This document shows positions 1 to 9,249 of a DNA stretch of 64,000 bases, piece by piece. The stretch comes from Citrobacter youngae. Lineage in GTDB: Bacteria; Pseudomonadota; Gammaproteobacteria; Enterobacterales; Enterobacteriaceae. Both the position numbers and the translations under genes were made by a program. Location: the NCBI RefSeq assembly GCF_003818115.1, contig NZ_RPOI01000021.1, positions 1 through 64,000 of the forward strand, read 5' to 3'. Position 1 is the first letter of the stretch. Each line of letters opens with the position of its first letter. The notes below the pieces were generated by a model. It made no database searches. It saw only the letters and a list, made by a program, of their open reading frames with translations, and was not told the DNA's origin.

Positions 1-101
1 AACAACTGTATGGCAAGTTCCTGAAATACAAACAGGACATTGACAACGATTCGCTGATGAAAGCTCGCGGTGACAAGCCAACGCCAGTCACCTGGGGCTA
101 A
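1..101 (+). CDS. C-terminal tail of a probable sulfatase (partial)
   Basis: An open frame enters from the left edge (codons in phase from base 3) and ends at TAA 99-101, leaving 32 residues that finish in PTPVTWG. The tail itself has no diagnostic motif. I infer a sulfatase because the next gene is an AslB-type sulfatase maturase, and such maturases usually sit beside their substrate; Salmonella carries arylsulfatase genes at this position upstream of nhaA. Any other product is possible until the upstream sequence is seen. Confidence 0.45.
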   Translation, partial: QLYGKFLKYKQDIDNDSLMKARGDKPTPVTWG

Positions 102-149
102 CAGAATAATTATAAGAAACATAAGGTATGCCACTTAGGGCTATGCCCG

Positions 150-190
150 CCTGGTTCAACGCTTTTGTGCTGAGCCAGGTTCTTTTATTT
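150..190 (+). terminator. Hairpin plus T-rich run before the maturase gene
   Basis: CCTGGTTCA (150-158) pairs with TGAGCCAGG (171-179) through eight Watson-Crick pairs and one G-U. A few more loop pairs are possible around a TTTT turn. The run TTCTTTTATTT follows directly and ends at the ATG at 191. It has the form of an intrinsic terminator or attenuator between the sulfatase and maturase genes. It could also be a stem that controls access to the maturase start. Which applies cannot be told from sequence. Confidence 0.45.
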
Positions 191-1402
191 ATGGAGCTAT
201 CACAATGCAGACAAAAAAGTTGTCAGGTCATGATTAAACCGACAGGCTCGGTATGTAATCTGGACTGTAAATACTGTTTTTATCTGGAAAAGGAGATGCT
301 TTATCCGGATAGAAAAGCGAATTACAGAATGTCAGATGACATGCTCGAGTTATTCATCAAACAGCATATTGCCGCGCAGGATGTGAATGACGTGATTTTT
401 GCGTGGCAGGGGGGAGAACCTACGCTGATGGGGTTGGCATTTTATCGGCGAGCGCTGGCATTGCAGCAGCGTTATTCTGGCGGTAAAACGATTATAAATA
501 CCTTCCAGACTAACGGTATATTGATTGACGACGAATGGGCTATTTTTTTTAAGCAACACGCCTTCCTGGTGGGCGTTTCTATTGATGGTGATGCCGCGTT
601 ACATGATGAATGGCGGGTTACTCGTTCGGGTAAACCGACGCATGGGAAAGTTGAACAGGCCGTTAAATGTCTGGTACGCCACGGTGTAGTATTTAATACG
701 CTGACGGTGGTGAATCGCACGAATATGCATCACCCGGTGCGAGTCTATAACTATCTGAAAAGCATTGGCAGTCGCTATATGCAGTTTATTCCGCTCATCG
801 AAAGAAGCGCTGAAGAGGGCGGTATTGGTCTGGCACATCCTGAAGGCGGACAAACAAGAATGATGCCGTGGTCGGTTGATTCACTGCAATTTGGCCATTT
901 TCTCAACGCTATTTTTGATGTCTGGGTCCGTAACGATATTGGTGATATCGGCATACAGATGTTTGAGCAGACGCTCGCGGCGTGGTGCGGGTTACCACCG
1001 CAGGTATGCGTGTTTGCACCAACCTGCGGTAGCGCATTCGCCATGGAAATGAACGGCGATGTGTATAACTGCGATCATTTTGTGTATCCGCAGTACAAGT
1101 TGGGGAATATTCAGGATTCGACGCTGCGCGCGATGAACAATAGCGAAAAAAACCGGCAGTTTGGCGAGGATAAGCGACGCACAATGGCACAAGAATGTGA
1201 CTCCTGCTCATGGCAGTTCGCCTGTTATGGCGGTTGTCCTAAGCATCGTTTTTTGCCGTCAATATCAGGTAAAAGAAATCACAACTATTTGTGCGCGGGA
1301 TATAAGTCGTTTTTCTCTCATACCGCAATGACGATGAGTGCCATGAAAACACTCTACGAAAATGGTTTTTCACCTGTAGAGATAAAATCAGTATTTGCTT
1401 GA
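191..1402 (+). CDS. Anaerobic sulfatase-maturating radical-SAM enzyme (AslB/anSME type)
   Basis: Predicted to oxidise an active-site Cys or Ser of a sulfatase to formylglycine using S-adenosylmethionine and Fe-S clusters, in the cytoplasm. With the start at 191 it is 403 aa. The radical-SAM motif CNLDCKYC (Cys22, 26, 29) is followed by WQGGEP, FQTNG and SIDG segments. A Cys-rich SPASM-type C-terminus includes PTCGSAFA, DVYNCDHFVYPQY, CDSC and CYGGCPKHRF. It aligns along its length with E. coli AslB as I recall it. An ATG at 128 is in frame, but it would add 21 residues absent from the family and has AGG only one base upstream, so I prefer 191, which lies 11 bases after an AGG. The next gene starts 26 bp downstream, suggesting one transcript. 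Confidence 0.88.
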   Translation: MELSQCRQKSCQVMIKPTGSVCNLDCKYCFYLEKEMLYPDRKANYRMSDDMLELFIKQHIAAQDVNDVIFAWQGGEPTLMGLAFYRRALALQQRYSGGKTIINTFQTNGILIDDEWAIFFKQHAFLVGVSIDGDAALHDEWRVTRSGKPTHGKVEQAVKCLVRHGVVFNTLTVVNRTNMHHPVRVYNYLKSIGSRYMQFIPLIERSAEEGGIGLAHPEGGQTRMMPWSVDSLQFGHFLNAIFDVWVRNDIGDIGIQMFEQTLAAWCGLPPQVCVFAPTCGSAFAMEMNGDVYNCDHFVYPQYKLGNIQDSTLRAMNNSEKNRQFGEDKRRTMAQECDSCSWQFACYGGCPKHRFLPSISGKRNHNYLCAGYKSFFSHTAMTMSAMKTLYENGFSPVEIKSVFA

Positions 1403-1428
1403 ACGTATCGTATTCGCAGGGAGTGAAT

Positions 1429-2688
1429 ATGTTTTCCTGGATTAATGTCGATAGTTGTAAAACGCCCGGCTGCAAAAATATGGGTATGTTGAACAGCCCG
1501 GATTACCAAAACCAAGGGAAAAATATACTATGCCGGGCCTGCGGTTTTCTTTTCCCCATTATTTCGGAACGATCACTCAACCGCTTTCGTCAGTCGGTTA
1601 ATCAGGCATGGAAAGGACTGATAAAATCCTGCCCCCACTGCGGGGGAATTTCACTCAAAAAGTACGGTTTTTCTGCGCAAGGAGAACCGCGTATTTACTG
1701 TCAGCGTTGTCATAAAACATTTATTTCTCCTGTCAGGCAAAAAACAGATGCGCGTCAGGATTATCTCGCCGCGCTGATTCAGGAAGGTGCGACACTGGCG
1801 GATATTCGCACCGCACTCGTGCTGGATAGCACCGGGTTGAATCGGGAGTTACAGAAACTCTCTCGCAATGCAAATCTGGCGGAACGCGAATTTACTTTTC
1901 CTACGTTTGATATCGCCATGAGCACGCGCGCTTTTCGGATCAAATTTAACGGTAGTGATAGTTTTCTGTATGTGTTGGTCACTGCAGAAGAGAATACCGG
2001 TCGAATTGTTGCCGTTACGACAAATTACTCAGCTCATCCCGTAGAGGCTGAGTATCAGTATCATTCTGACTATGAAGAACGCCTGCCTCCCGGTACGTTG
2101 GCGCATATTGTGCAACGTAAAGAAGTGATAACGATGCGGCGGGAGACGCTTTTTGATGTGGATTACGGTCCTGCAATATTGCACAAAAATGATCCGGGGA
2201 TGTTAGTTAAACCCGTTTTGCCAGCTTATCGCCATTTCGAGTTGGTTAAAATGCTCACGGATGAACGTTCTCTCAATATTCAGCATTACCTCGATCAGGA
2301 ATGCTTTATCCTGGGAGGATGTATGATGGCGAATATACAGCATGTTCAGCAAGGGCGTTGCCACATTGCTTTTGTGAGAGAACGTGGAGAATCAGCGCCG
2401 CAAAAAGATATTCCGCCAAGGTTGTTTATGGGGGGCGGCATCCGTAATAACGTTTGGCGAACATTCACCACGCGTGACTACGCGCTGGCAGTATGCAACT
2501 TAACAGAGAACCGAAAAACGAGTATGCAACGCAGCGCCACGCTTGTGAGTGCGACCCGTTTTATCCATTTTATCGATACACATCCATTTCTGGCACACCT
2601 CAACCGTATGTCTCCGGCAAATGTGACGGCAACGCTGGACCATCTCAGATACGCGTTTAATGCGAGGCATCACTCAGATGCAGACTAA
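1429..2688 (+). CDS. Double zinc-ribbon, transposase-like protein of unknown function
   Basis: A 419-aa protein. Two Cys4 zinc ribbons come first (C10, C15, C35, C38; then C68, C71, C91, C94). The second, CPHC...CQRCHKTF, resembles the InsA ribbon of IS1. Residues about 107-146 look like a helix-turn-helix. From about 155 the pattern of strands resembles an RNase H-like transposase core, with Asp161 and Asp289 (YLDQE) placed like catalytic acids; this fold call is inference. No terminal inverted repeats or target duplication are visible, so it looks like a resident gene rather than a live IS. The start is ATG 1429 with AGGGAG five bases upstream; a TTG at 1399 is in frame but less likely. It follows the maturase closely. 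I know of a Salmonella 'cytoplasmic protein' in the same place but no established function. Confidence 0.75.
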   Translation: MFSWINVDSCKTPGCKNMGMLNSPDYQNQGKNILCRACGFLFPIISERSLNRFRQSVNQAWKGLIKSCPHCGGISLKKYGFSAQGEPRIYCQRCHKTFISPVRQKTDARQDYLAALIQEGATLADIRTALVLDSTGLNRELQKLSRNANLAEREFTFPTFDIAMSTRAFRIKFNGSDSFLYVLVTAEENTGRIVAVTTNYSAHPVEAEYQYHSDYEERLPPGTLAHIVQRKEVITMRRETLFDVDYGPAILHKNDPGMLVKPVLPAYRHFELVKMLTDERSLNIQHYLDQECFILGGCMMANIQHVQQGRCHIAFVRERGESAPQKDIPPRLFMGGGIRNNVWRTFTTRDYALAVCNLTENRKTSMQRSATLVSATRFIHFIDTHPFLAHLNRMSPANVTATLDHLRYAFNARHHSDAD

Positions 2689-2821
2689 CTAATCCTGTAT
2701 TTTCTCATTAGATAATGCTCGGAAAAGCCGATTTATTCATCATGAATAATCTAATTTTAACGAGTTTTTTGCGGGTGTAAGATAGTAATTACGAAGTATT
2801 CACCCAATAGAGAGAATAAAA

Positions 2822-3988
2822 GTGAAACATCTGCATCGTTTTTTTAGTAGCGACGCCTCGGGAGGCATCATCCTGATCATCGCAGCCGCAGTCGCTATGC
2901 TGATGGCAAATATCGGGGTTACCAGTGGATGGTACCACGCCTTTCTGGAAACACCTGTCCAACTGCGGGTTGGCGCGCTTGAAATCAACAAAAATATGCT
3001 GCTGTGGATCAACGACGCGTTGATGGCGGTATTCTTCCTGTTGATTGGTCTGGAAGTGAAGCGTGAGTTAATGCAGGGGTCGCTTGCCAGCCTGCGTCAG
3101 GCGGCGTTTCCAATTATTGCCGCGATTGGCGGCATGATTGTCCCGGCGTTGCTGTATCTGGCATTCAACTATGCCGACCCTATCACTCGTGAAGGATGGG
3201 CAATTCCGGCCGCAACGGATATCGCTTTTGCATTAGGCGTGTTGGCGCTATTGGGCAGTCGCGTTCCGCTGGCACTGAAAATCTTCCTGATGGCGCTGGC
3301 GATTATCGATGACCTCGGCGCGATTGTGATCATCGCGTTGTTCTACACCAGCGATCTCTCGTTGTTGTCTCTGGGCGTCGCCGCGTGCGCAATTCTCGTC
3401 CTGGCGGCATTGAATCTGTGTGGTGTGAGACGCACCGGTATTTATATTCTGGTTGGCGTCGTGCTATGGACGGCAGTGCTGAAGTCCGGCGTGCATGCCA
3501 CTCTGGCAGGCGTGATCGTTGGTTTCTTCATTCCGTTAAAGGAAAAACATGGGCGCTCACCGGCAAAGCGTCTGGAGCATGTCCTGCATCCGTGGGTGGC
3601 TTATCTGATCCTGCCGCTGTTTGCCTTCGCTAACGCAGGTGTTTCGCTGCAGGGCGTGACGCTGGATGGATTGACCTCTATCCTGCCGCTGGGAATTATC
3701 GCCGGCCTGCTTATCGGTAAGCCGCTGGGGATCAGCCTGTTCTGCTGGTTGGCATTGCGTCTCAAGGTGGCGCAACTGCCTGAAGGCACGAGTTTCCAGC
3801 AAATTATGGCGGTCGGTATTCTGTGTGGCATCGGCTTTACAATGTCGATTTTCATCGCCAGTCTGGCGTTTGGTAACGTTGATCCGGAGCTGATTAACTG
3901 GGCAAAACTGGGGATCCTGATTGGTTCACTGTTGTCGGCAGTTATCGGTTATAGCTGGCTGCGTACCCGGTTGAATACGTCAGCCTGA
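2822..3988 (+). CDS. nhaA: Na+/H+ antiporter NhaA
   Basis: Inner-membrane electrogenic antiporter that exports Na+ or Li+ in exchange for protons and supports growth in salt and at alkaline pH. It is 388 aa, the same length as E. coli NhaA and nearly identical. About twelve hydrophobic segments are evident. The ion-binding residues Asp133 (PAATDIAFA) and Asp163-Asp164 (IIDDLGAI) are present. The start codon is GTG, as in E. coli, after AGAGAG. nhaR follows 37 bp downstream in the same direction and is the known activator of nhaA in response to Na+. A weak promoter-like pair (TTTAAC/AAGATA, 17-bp gap) lies in the 133 bp upstream. Confidence 0.97.
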   Translation: MKHLHRFFSSDASGGIILIIAAAVAMLMANIGVTSGWYHAFLETPVQLRVGALEINKNMLLWINDALMAVFFLLIGLEVKRELMQGSLASLRQAAFPIIAAIGGMIVPALLYLAFNYADPITREGWAIPAATDIAFALGVLALLGSRVPLALKIFLMALAIIDDLGAIVIIALFYTSDLSLLSLGVAACAILVLAALNLCGVRRTGIYILVGVVLWTAVLKSGVHATLAGVIVGFFIPLKEKHGRSPAKRLEHVLHPWVAYLILPLFAFANAGVSLQGVTLDGLTSILPLGIIAGLLIGKPLGISLFCWLALRLKVAQLPEGTSFQQIMAVGILCGIGFTMSIFIASLAFGNVDPELINWAKLGILIGSLLSAVIGYSWLRTRLNTSA

Positions 3989-4025
3989 GCAGATAACTCT
4001 TTGGTGACAATTTCAGGGAGAGAGT

Positions 4026-4925
4026 ATGTCTCATATAAATTACAACCACCTGTATTACTTCTGGCATGTGTATAAAGAAGGATCGGTGGTGGGTGCCGCA
4101 GAAGCGCTTTATCTGACACCGCAAACTATTACCGGGCAGATCAAAGCGCTTGAGGAACGCTTACAAGGGAAGTTGTTTAAGCGTAAGGGGCGAGGGCTGG
4201 AACCCAGCGAGTTAGGCGAATTAGTTTTCCGTTATGCGGATAAAATGTTCACCTTAAGCCAGGAAATGCTGGATATCGTGAACTATCGCAAAGAGTCGAA
4301 TTTGCTGTTTGATGTCGGCGTGGCGGATGCATTATCGAAGCAACTGGTTAGCAGCGTGCTGGATGCTGCTGTGGTTGAGAACGAGCAAATCCATCTGCGT
4401 TGTTTTGAATCAACACACGAGATGCTGCTGGAGCAGCTCAGCCAGCATAAGCTGGATATGATTATCTCCGATTGCCCGATCGACTCAACGCAGCAGGAAG
4501 GGCTGTTCTCGGTGCGGATTGGCGAATGCAGCGTGAGCTTTTGGTGCACCAGGCCGCTGCCTGAGAAACCGTTTCCGGCCTGTCTGGAAGAGCGTCGATT
4601 GCTGATCCCTGGTCGTCGTTCGATGCTTGGACGTAAGCTGTTGAACTGGATTAACTCACAAGGACTGAACGTTGAAATCCTTGGCGAGTTTGATGACGCC
4701 GCGCTGATGAAAGCGTTTGGCGCAACGCATAACGCGATATTCGTTGCCCCTACGCTGTATTCACACAATTTCTATGCTGATGATTCTATTGTTGAAATTG
4801 GACGCGTTGAGAATGTGATGGAGGAGTATCACGCCATATTTGCGGAGAGGATGATCCAGCATCCGGCGGTGCAGCGTATTTGCAATGCCAACTACTCAGC
4901 ACTGTTCAAGCCGCCACAGGTCTAA
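4026..4925 (+). CDS. nhaR: LysR-family activator NhaR
   Basis: Transcriptional activator of nhaA that responds to Na+; in E. coli it also activates osmC and pgaABCD. It is 299 aa (E. coli 301). The N-terminal winged helix-turn-helix is at residues about 5-64 ([35 protein letters not shown]), followed by the two-lobed LysR effector domain. The start is ATG 4026 after GGGAGAG. It lies 37 bp after nhaA, consistent with a shared nhaAR transcript. It converges with the downstream glycosidase gene across an 11-bp-stem hairpin. Confidence 0.95.
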   Translation: MSHINYNHLYYFWHVYKEGSVVGAAEALYLTPQTITGQIKALEERLQGKLFKRKGRGLEPSELGELVFRYADKMFTLSQEMLDIVNYRKESNLLFDVGVADALSKQLVSSVLDAAVVENEQIHLRCFESTHEMLLEQLSQHKLDMIISDCPIDSTQQEGLFSVRIGECSVSFWCTRPLPEKPFPACLEERRLLIPGRRSMLGRKLLNWINSQGLNVEILGEFDDAALMKAFGATHNAIFVAPTLYSHNFYADDSIVEIGRVENVMEEYHAIFAERMIQHPAVQRICNANYSALFKPPQV

Positions 4926-4939
4926 ACGCCTTTATGTTG

Positions 4940-4967
4940 CCGGCTGCGGTGTACTAACCGCAGCCGG
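4940..4967. terminator. Perfect hairpin between convergent nhaR and the glycosidase gene
   Basis: CCGGCTGCGGT (4940-4950) and ACCGCAGCCGG (4957-4967) form an uninterrupted 11-bp stem with a six-base loop, exactly between two convergent stop codons. A strong T-run is missing on both sides, so it could be a terminator for either strand or an RNA 3'-end stabiliser. Confidence 0.55.
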
Positions 4968-4974
4968 ACTATGA

Positions 4975-7014
4975 CTACAGTTTCAACATATTACGATACT
5001 GCCCGCCTTCGCGGATAAATACCGGAATTCTGTTCAGGGGAGCGTCATAGCGCAGCGTTTGTCCTCCCTGATAGCTCTCGCCGGTCGCAAAATCCGTCCA
5101 TGTTTCCCCTTCTGGCAACCAAACGTCGCGTTCGCGCATACCTTCATGCATAACGGGCGCAACCAACAGATCGGGGCCGAAACAGTACTGGTCGGTGATT
5201 TCCCAGCTTTTTAGCTGATCGGGGAACTCAAAAAATAGGGTACGCATCACCGGTGTATTGTAGTTATGCGTTTCTGCCATTAACGCTTTGATGTAGGGCT
5301 TGAGCTTCTCACGCAGTGTCAGGCAACCCGTTAGCACATCACACACATCCTCACCGTAGCTCCAGATCTCGTTGGGCGCGCCGGTAGGGCACTGGGCAAT
5401 CCCGTCCCGATAAGGCTGCTGCGGTAAAATCTGCGGATCGCGGTTGCCGTGCAGGCGCATCACCGGGCTAAACACGCCCCACTGGAACCAGCGAATCAGT
5501 AGCTCATGAAAGCGTGGGTCGCGAATATTGCCGCCATGAAAGCCGCCAATATCTGTTGTCCACCATGGGATACCTGCAATCCCCATATTCATCCCGGCGG
5601 CAAACTGATTGCGTAGCGATCGAAACGATGAGTGGATATCACCTGACCACACCAGCGCGCCGTATTTCTGACTTCCAGCCCAGGCGCAGCGCAGCAGGTT
5701 GATAACCTGGTCTTCGCCATTGGCTTTCATGCCGTCAAAAAAGGTTTTGGCGTACATTCGCGGGTAGATATTGCCCACTTCCAGCACCGGTCCGGCGTGG
5801 TAGCGATAGTTATCGTAGTCGTAAACGCTGAACTCCGGCTCGGCTTCATCTAGCCAGAAGAGCTTCACGCCTTTATCGTAATAGTTGCGTTTTGCTTTAC
5901 TCCAGACGTAGTCGCGAGCGCCGGGATGGGTGGCATCAAAGAAAGTGGTATTGCCGAGAAAATCCATATTAATTGGCAATCCGCGCTCCGTTTGTACCAG
6001 CCAGCCGTTTTCGCGCATCTCCCGATAGCTCTCGGTGCGATTGTCCACCGTCGGCCAGACGGAGACCATCAGCTCAATACCCAGCGATTTTAACTCGGCG
6101 ATCATGGCATCGGGATCGGGCCAGTCGCGCGAGTCGAACATCCAGTCCCCCTGATTTGGCCAGTGGAAGAAATCGATAACGATTACCGAGATGGGGAGAT
6201 TGCGCCGTTTGTACTCGCGGGCGACGGCGAGCAACTCCTCCTGGGTGCGATAGCGTAACTTGCACTGCCAGAAGCCCATGGCGTAATCCGGCATCATCGG
6301 CGGCGTGCCCGTGGCGAGCGCATACGCCTGGCTAATTTCTGCCGGGGTATCGCCAGCGGTGATCCAGTAGTCCAACTGTTCGCTGACCTGAGCTTCCCAC
6401 TCGGTCACGTTATGGGCGAACGTCACGCGGCCGACCGCCGGGTTGTTCCATAAAAATCCGTAGCCCAGGCTTGAGAGCATAAAGGGCACCGAGGCCTGAG
6501 AGTTACGCTGGGCCAGTTCGAGCACGCATCCTTTGAGATCCAGATTGGCCTGCTGATATTGGCCCATGCCGTAAATTTTTTCCCCTTCGGCAGCTTCGAA
6601 GCGGGCTTTAATCGAATATTTTCCTCCCTGAATAGGGCGGAACTCGCGCCCTTCAAGGTTTAGGGCACTGACATACTGGCCGTGGGAAGATTCGTCCTCG
6701 CCGATTTCGCCCCGCAGACGCCAGAACTCCTGCAACAGGGGTTTGTGTGGATGGCGGTAAAAGGTAACTTGTCCTTTTTGATTGACGGTAGCGATAATTT
6801 TGCCGTTGGTCAGCGTCGCCTGGTGGTGCTCATAAACGATGTGGCAGGCGCTTTCTGTGACTGGCTCCGTGAGCGCCCAGTCCTCATTTCGCATAACCGG
6901 AAGATGACGGCCACTGCGTACGCGCAGGCTGTTCTCGCCCCAGGGTTCAATCCACAAATAGCGATCGTTTTGCTGCCAGACCAGACGACGCGGGTCACGT
7001 TGCACAAATGGCAT
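4975..7014 (-). CDS. Glycoside hydrolase family 31 (alpha-glucosidase/alpha-xylosidase)
   Basis: Predicted retaining alpha-glycosidase acting on imported alpha-glucosides or alpha-xylosides. It is 679 aa from ATG at 7014, chosen because GGAGG lies eight bases upstream; a longer frame reaching into the symporter gene has no such support. An N-terminal beta-sandwich is followed by the GH31 barrel (about 240-600). The nucleophile is Asp389 in KLFWLDEAEPEF and the acid/base Asp459 in LVWSGD; SVIVIDFFHWPNQGDW is the conserved substrate-site loop. The WLDEAEPE form resembles alpha-xylosidases more than YihQ. It is encoded 40 bp after the GPH symporter, so the pair likely imports and then cleaves one sugar. 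No signal peptide is seen, so it acts in the cytoplasm. The exact substrate is unknown. Confidence 0.88.
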   Translation of the reverse strand: MPFVQRDPRRLVWQQNDRYLWIEPWGENSLRVRSGRHLPVMRNEDWALTEPVTESACHIVYEHHQATLTNGKIIATVNQKGQVTFYRHPHKPLLQEFWRLRGEIGEDESSHGQYVSALNLEGREFRPIQGGKYSIKARFEAAEGEKIYGMGQYQQANLDLKGCVLELAQRNSQASVPFMLSSLGYGFLWNNPAVGRVTFAHNVTEWEAQVSEQLDYWITAGDTPAEISQAYALATGTPPMMPDYAMGFWQCKLRYRTQEELLAVAREYKRRNLPISVIVIDFFHWPNQGDWMFDSRDWPDPDAMIAELKSLGIELMVSVWPTVDNRTESYREMRENGWLVQTERGLPINMDFLGNTTFFDATHPGARDYVWSKAKRNYYDKGVKLFWLDEAEPEFSVYDYDNYRYHAGPVLEVGNIYPRMYAKTFFDGMKANGEDQVINLLRCAWAGSQKYGALVWSGDIHSSFRSLRNQFAAGMNMGIAGIPWWTTDIGGFHGGNIRDPRFHELLIRWFQWGVFSPVMRLHGNRDPQILPQQPYRDGIAQCPTGAPNEIWSYGEDVCDVLTGCLTLREKLKPYIKALMAETHNYNTPVMRTLFFEFPDQLKSWEITDQYCFGPDLLVAPVMHEGMRERDVWLPEGETWTDFATGESYQGGQTLRYDAPLNRIPVFIREGGQYRNMLKL

Positions 7015-7054
7015 GGTGGTGCCTCCCATATTTTGAGGGTAAAGATTAAGAAAG

Positions 7055-8428
7055 TTATTGGGTGATGGTTTCCAGATCGTGGCGAATCGTCTCTTCCATT
7101 GCTTCGTACTTACGGAAGAAAAGTAGCGGGATCGCCGCGAGTGCGAAGAGCAGGGCGGGCGCCCAGATAAAGGCCCAGGTAATGCCTTCCAGACCCGCAG
7201 CGCTTTGGGCATGGTTCGGGACATAGCCAAAACTGTTCATGATCCAGGCGGCGAAAGCGGTACCCAGACCGCTGCCCATCTTGATGCAGAAAGTACTGCC
7301 GAAGGCGATAAGAATGCCGGTGGCCTTGATGCCCGTTTTCCAGGCACCGAAGTCGACGGCAAAGCCCAACATGGCAAACGGCATTGAGCAGGCGATTCCG
7401 CTACCGATATTGCCGAGCACCCAGGCCGCGATGAGGAAAGGCATGTTGTCCGCCGCCAGCCACATCAAGACGCCGCCAAACGTGGCGACCAGCAAGCCGC
7501 CTACCCATATCCAGGTTTTAGCCAGGTATTTGCTAAAGAAAGGGATGGCGATGATAAACAGGATCTGAATCGTCGCCAGACTGTTAATCAGCGGAACCAG
7601 ATCTTTGCGAACGAGGTTGTAGGTCAGATAATAAACAATGGTGGTGGACCGCTGTTGCAGGGCAATCCAGAAGATCAGATTGGCCAGCACCATCAGGATC
7701 CATGGCCAGTTACCTTTCATCGCCGTGAAACTTTTTTTCATCGGCAGTTTGGGTTCTTGCTGTATTTTATCCGCATCCATTTCGCGGATATTTTTAAAGG
7801 CGAAAAGCGTTAGCGAACAGGATATCGCAGCAAACAGAATCGCCGTATAAATAAATCCGGCATGATCATTTCCGTTACCTAAAAATGCAACCAGGGGTAA
7901 TGCTGTGGCATTCATTAATAAAACCCCGATTTGTCCTCCGGTCATTCTCCAGGAATTTAATACCAGCCGTTCCTTAGGGGACAGGGTCATCAGAGGTAAT
8001 ATTGCACTGAGCGGTGTATTAAGTCCGGTAAATAAAATGCTGGCAATCATATAGGATATTGCTGCATATATGGCTTTTCCTGTCATGCTGATATCTGGAG
8101 ACCAAAATGACAGCGCGCTGAATACACCAAAAGGCAGCGGCAGCCATAAAAACCAGGGACGACATTTACCGTAACGTGAACGTGTTTTATCGATAATGAT
8201 CCCCCAGATTGGGGCATCTATACCATCTACGATACGCGCCAGTAGCAGGATGACACCTGCTACGGCGAGACTTATACCCGCAACGTCAGTGTAGAAATAT
8301 AAGATGTAGGTTGAACCGAAACAGTACAGCAGATTACCTGCCACATCCAAAGAGCCGTAGCTAATACGCTGTAGTAAAGATAATGATGCTGACCCGCAAG
8401 ACTGGGTATCCTCAATAACAGAACTCAT
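7055..8428 (-). CDS. GPH-family sugar:cation symporter (MelB/YicJ-like)
   Basis: Inner-membrane transporter of 457 aa with about twelve hydrophobic segments. The N-terminal region (YGSLDVAGNLLYCFGSTYIL, ARIVDGIDAPIWGIIIDKT, YGKCRPWFLW) carries the Asp residues and loop typical of the glycoside-pentoside-hexuronide symporters, which use Na+ or H+. It is the first gene of a two-gene minus-strand unit with the GH31 enzyme, suggesting uptake of the disaccharide or glycoside that enzyme hydrolyses. Salmonella has an equivalent pair between nhaR and rpsT. No regulator gene is adjacent, so control must come from elsewhere. Confidence 0.88.
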   Translation of the reverse strand: MSSVIEDTQSCGSASLSLLQRISYGSLDVAGNLLYCFGSTYILYFYTDVAGISLAVAGVILLLARIVDGIDAPIWGIIIDKTRSRYGKCRPWFLWLPLPFGVFSALSFWSPDISMTGKAIYAAISYMIASILFTGLNTPLSAILPLMTLSPKERLVLNSWRMTGGQIGVLLMNATALPLVAFLGNGNDHAGFIYTAILFAAISCSLTLFAFKNIREMDADKIQQEPKLPMKKSFTAMKGNWPWILMVLANLIFWIALQQRSTTIVYYLTYNLVRKDLVPLINSLATIQILFIIAIPFFSKYLAKTWIWVGGLLVATFGGVLMWLAADNMPFLIAAWVLGNIGSGIACSMPFAMLGFAVDFGAWKTGIKATGILIAFGSTFCIKMGSGLGTAFAAWIMNSFGYVPNHAQSAAGLEGITWAFIWAPALLFALAAIPLLFFRKYEAMEETIRHDLETITQ

Positions 8429-8824
8429 AATAATAACTCCGATATTGGTGCGATACGCCCAGAAAAACAGCTTTTACTTTCTAAGCAGTAGGGTAGTTGT
8501 TATTTTTTATCTAAAAAATTAAACCTTTGGAGAGAAATAGTGGTTAATTGGTTTGGTGAAAAATAGTTAACACGGGCATTGTGATCAATTATCAAATCTT
8601 ACATCAGGATTGCGTTTATTCGTTTTTGGGGGAGTAATTATGTCATTTGCTATGACGGTCACAATTTGATTAGCAATGAAATTAAAAAAATTAAACAGTG
8701 AAAGAAAATGACTTTCATGTGCCCGGTAAGGCGGCTGGCTGAAAAGAGAAGCGGCCCAGAGGAGTACGAACAAGGTCAGTGGATGACGGTTGCCTTCGAA
8801 GCTGGTTGTACAAACGACAGGCAT
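8429..8824. other. Intergenic region upstream of the symporter operon
   Basis: About 400 bp, AT-rich on the symporter side. TGTGA-N6-ATCAA at 8580-8595 is a weak CRP-like half-symmetric site, which would suit a sugar operon. A 9-codon frame with a good ribosome site (GGGGGAG, ATG 8640, stop 8669) points rightward. The part next to rpsT has a longer minus-strand frame (8585-8854), but it begins inside the rpsT terminator and I do not regard it as a gene. Confidence 0.4.
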
Positions 8825-8851
8825 AAAAAAACCCGCTTGCGCGGGTTTTTT
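8825..8851 (-). terminator. rpsT intrinsic terminator
   Basis: The inverted repeat ACCCGC...GCGGGT sits between an A-run (8825-8831) and a T-run (8846-8851), 25 bp after the rpsT stop codon. Read on the minus strand it is a GC stem followed by Ts. The flanking symmetry means it could also stop transcription arriving from the left. Confidence 0.9.
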
Positions 8852-8875
8852 CACAAAGCGACAACAGACAGGCGA

Positions 8876-9160
<285 letters not shown>

Positions 9161-9186
9161 CTATATGGACAATTCAAAGGCCGAGG

Positions 9187-9215
9187 AATATGCCCTTTTA
9201 GCCTTCTTTTGTCAA
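9187..9215 (-). promoter_or_regulatory. rpsT sigma-70 promoter
   Basis: On the minus strand a perfect -35 TTGACA (9215-9210), a 17-bp spacer and a -10 CATATT (9192-9187) lie about 50 bp upstream of the rpsT start. A G/C-rich stretch after the -10 (CCTCGGCC) is typical of stringently controlled ribosomal promoters. I recall essentially the same sequence upstream of E. coli rpsT. Confidence 0.85.
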
Positions 9216-9249
9216 TGGATTTGTGCAAATAAGCGCCGTTTAAATTCCA

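Noticed and set aside
128-190. Upstream ATG start for the maturase
   Set aside because: AGG is only one base from it, the added residues do not resemble the family, and a stable hairpin lies within the extension.
1429-2688. Active insertion sequence encoding the zinc-ribbon protein
   Set aside because: No terminal inverted repeats or target duplication flank the gene, and it is spaced like an operon partner of the maturase.
8585-8854. Minus-strand 89-codon frame between rpsT and the symporter operon
   Set aside because: It begins inside the rpsT terminator stem, and its first residues (KKPAQAGF) are the typical translation of such a terminator.
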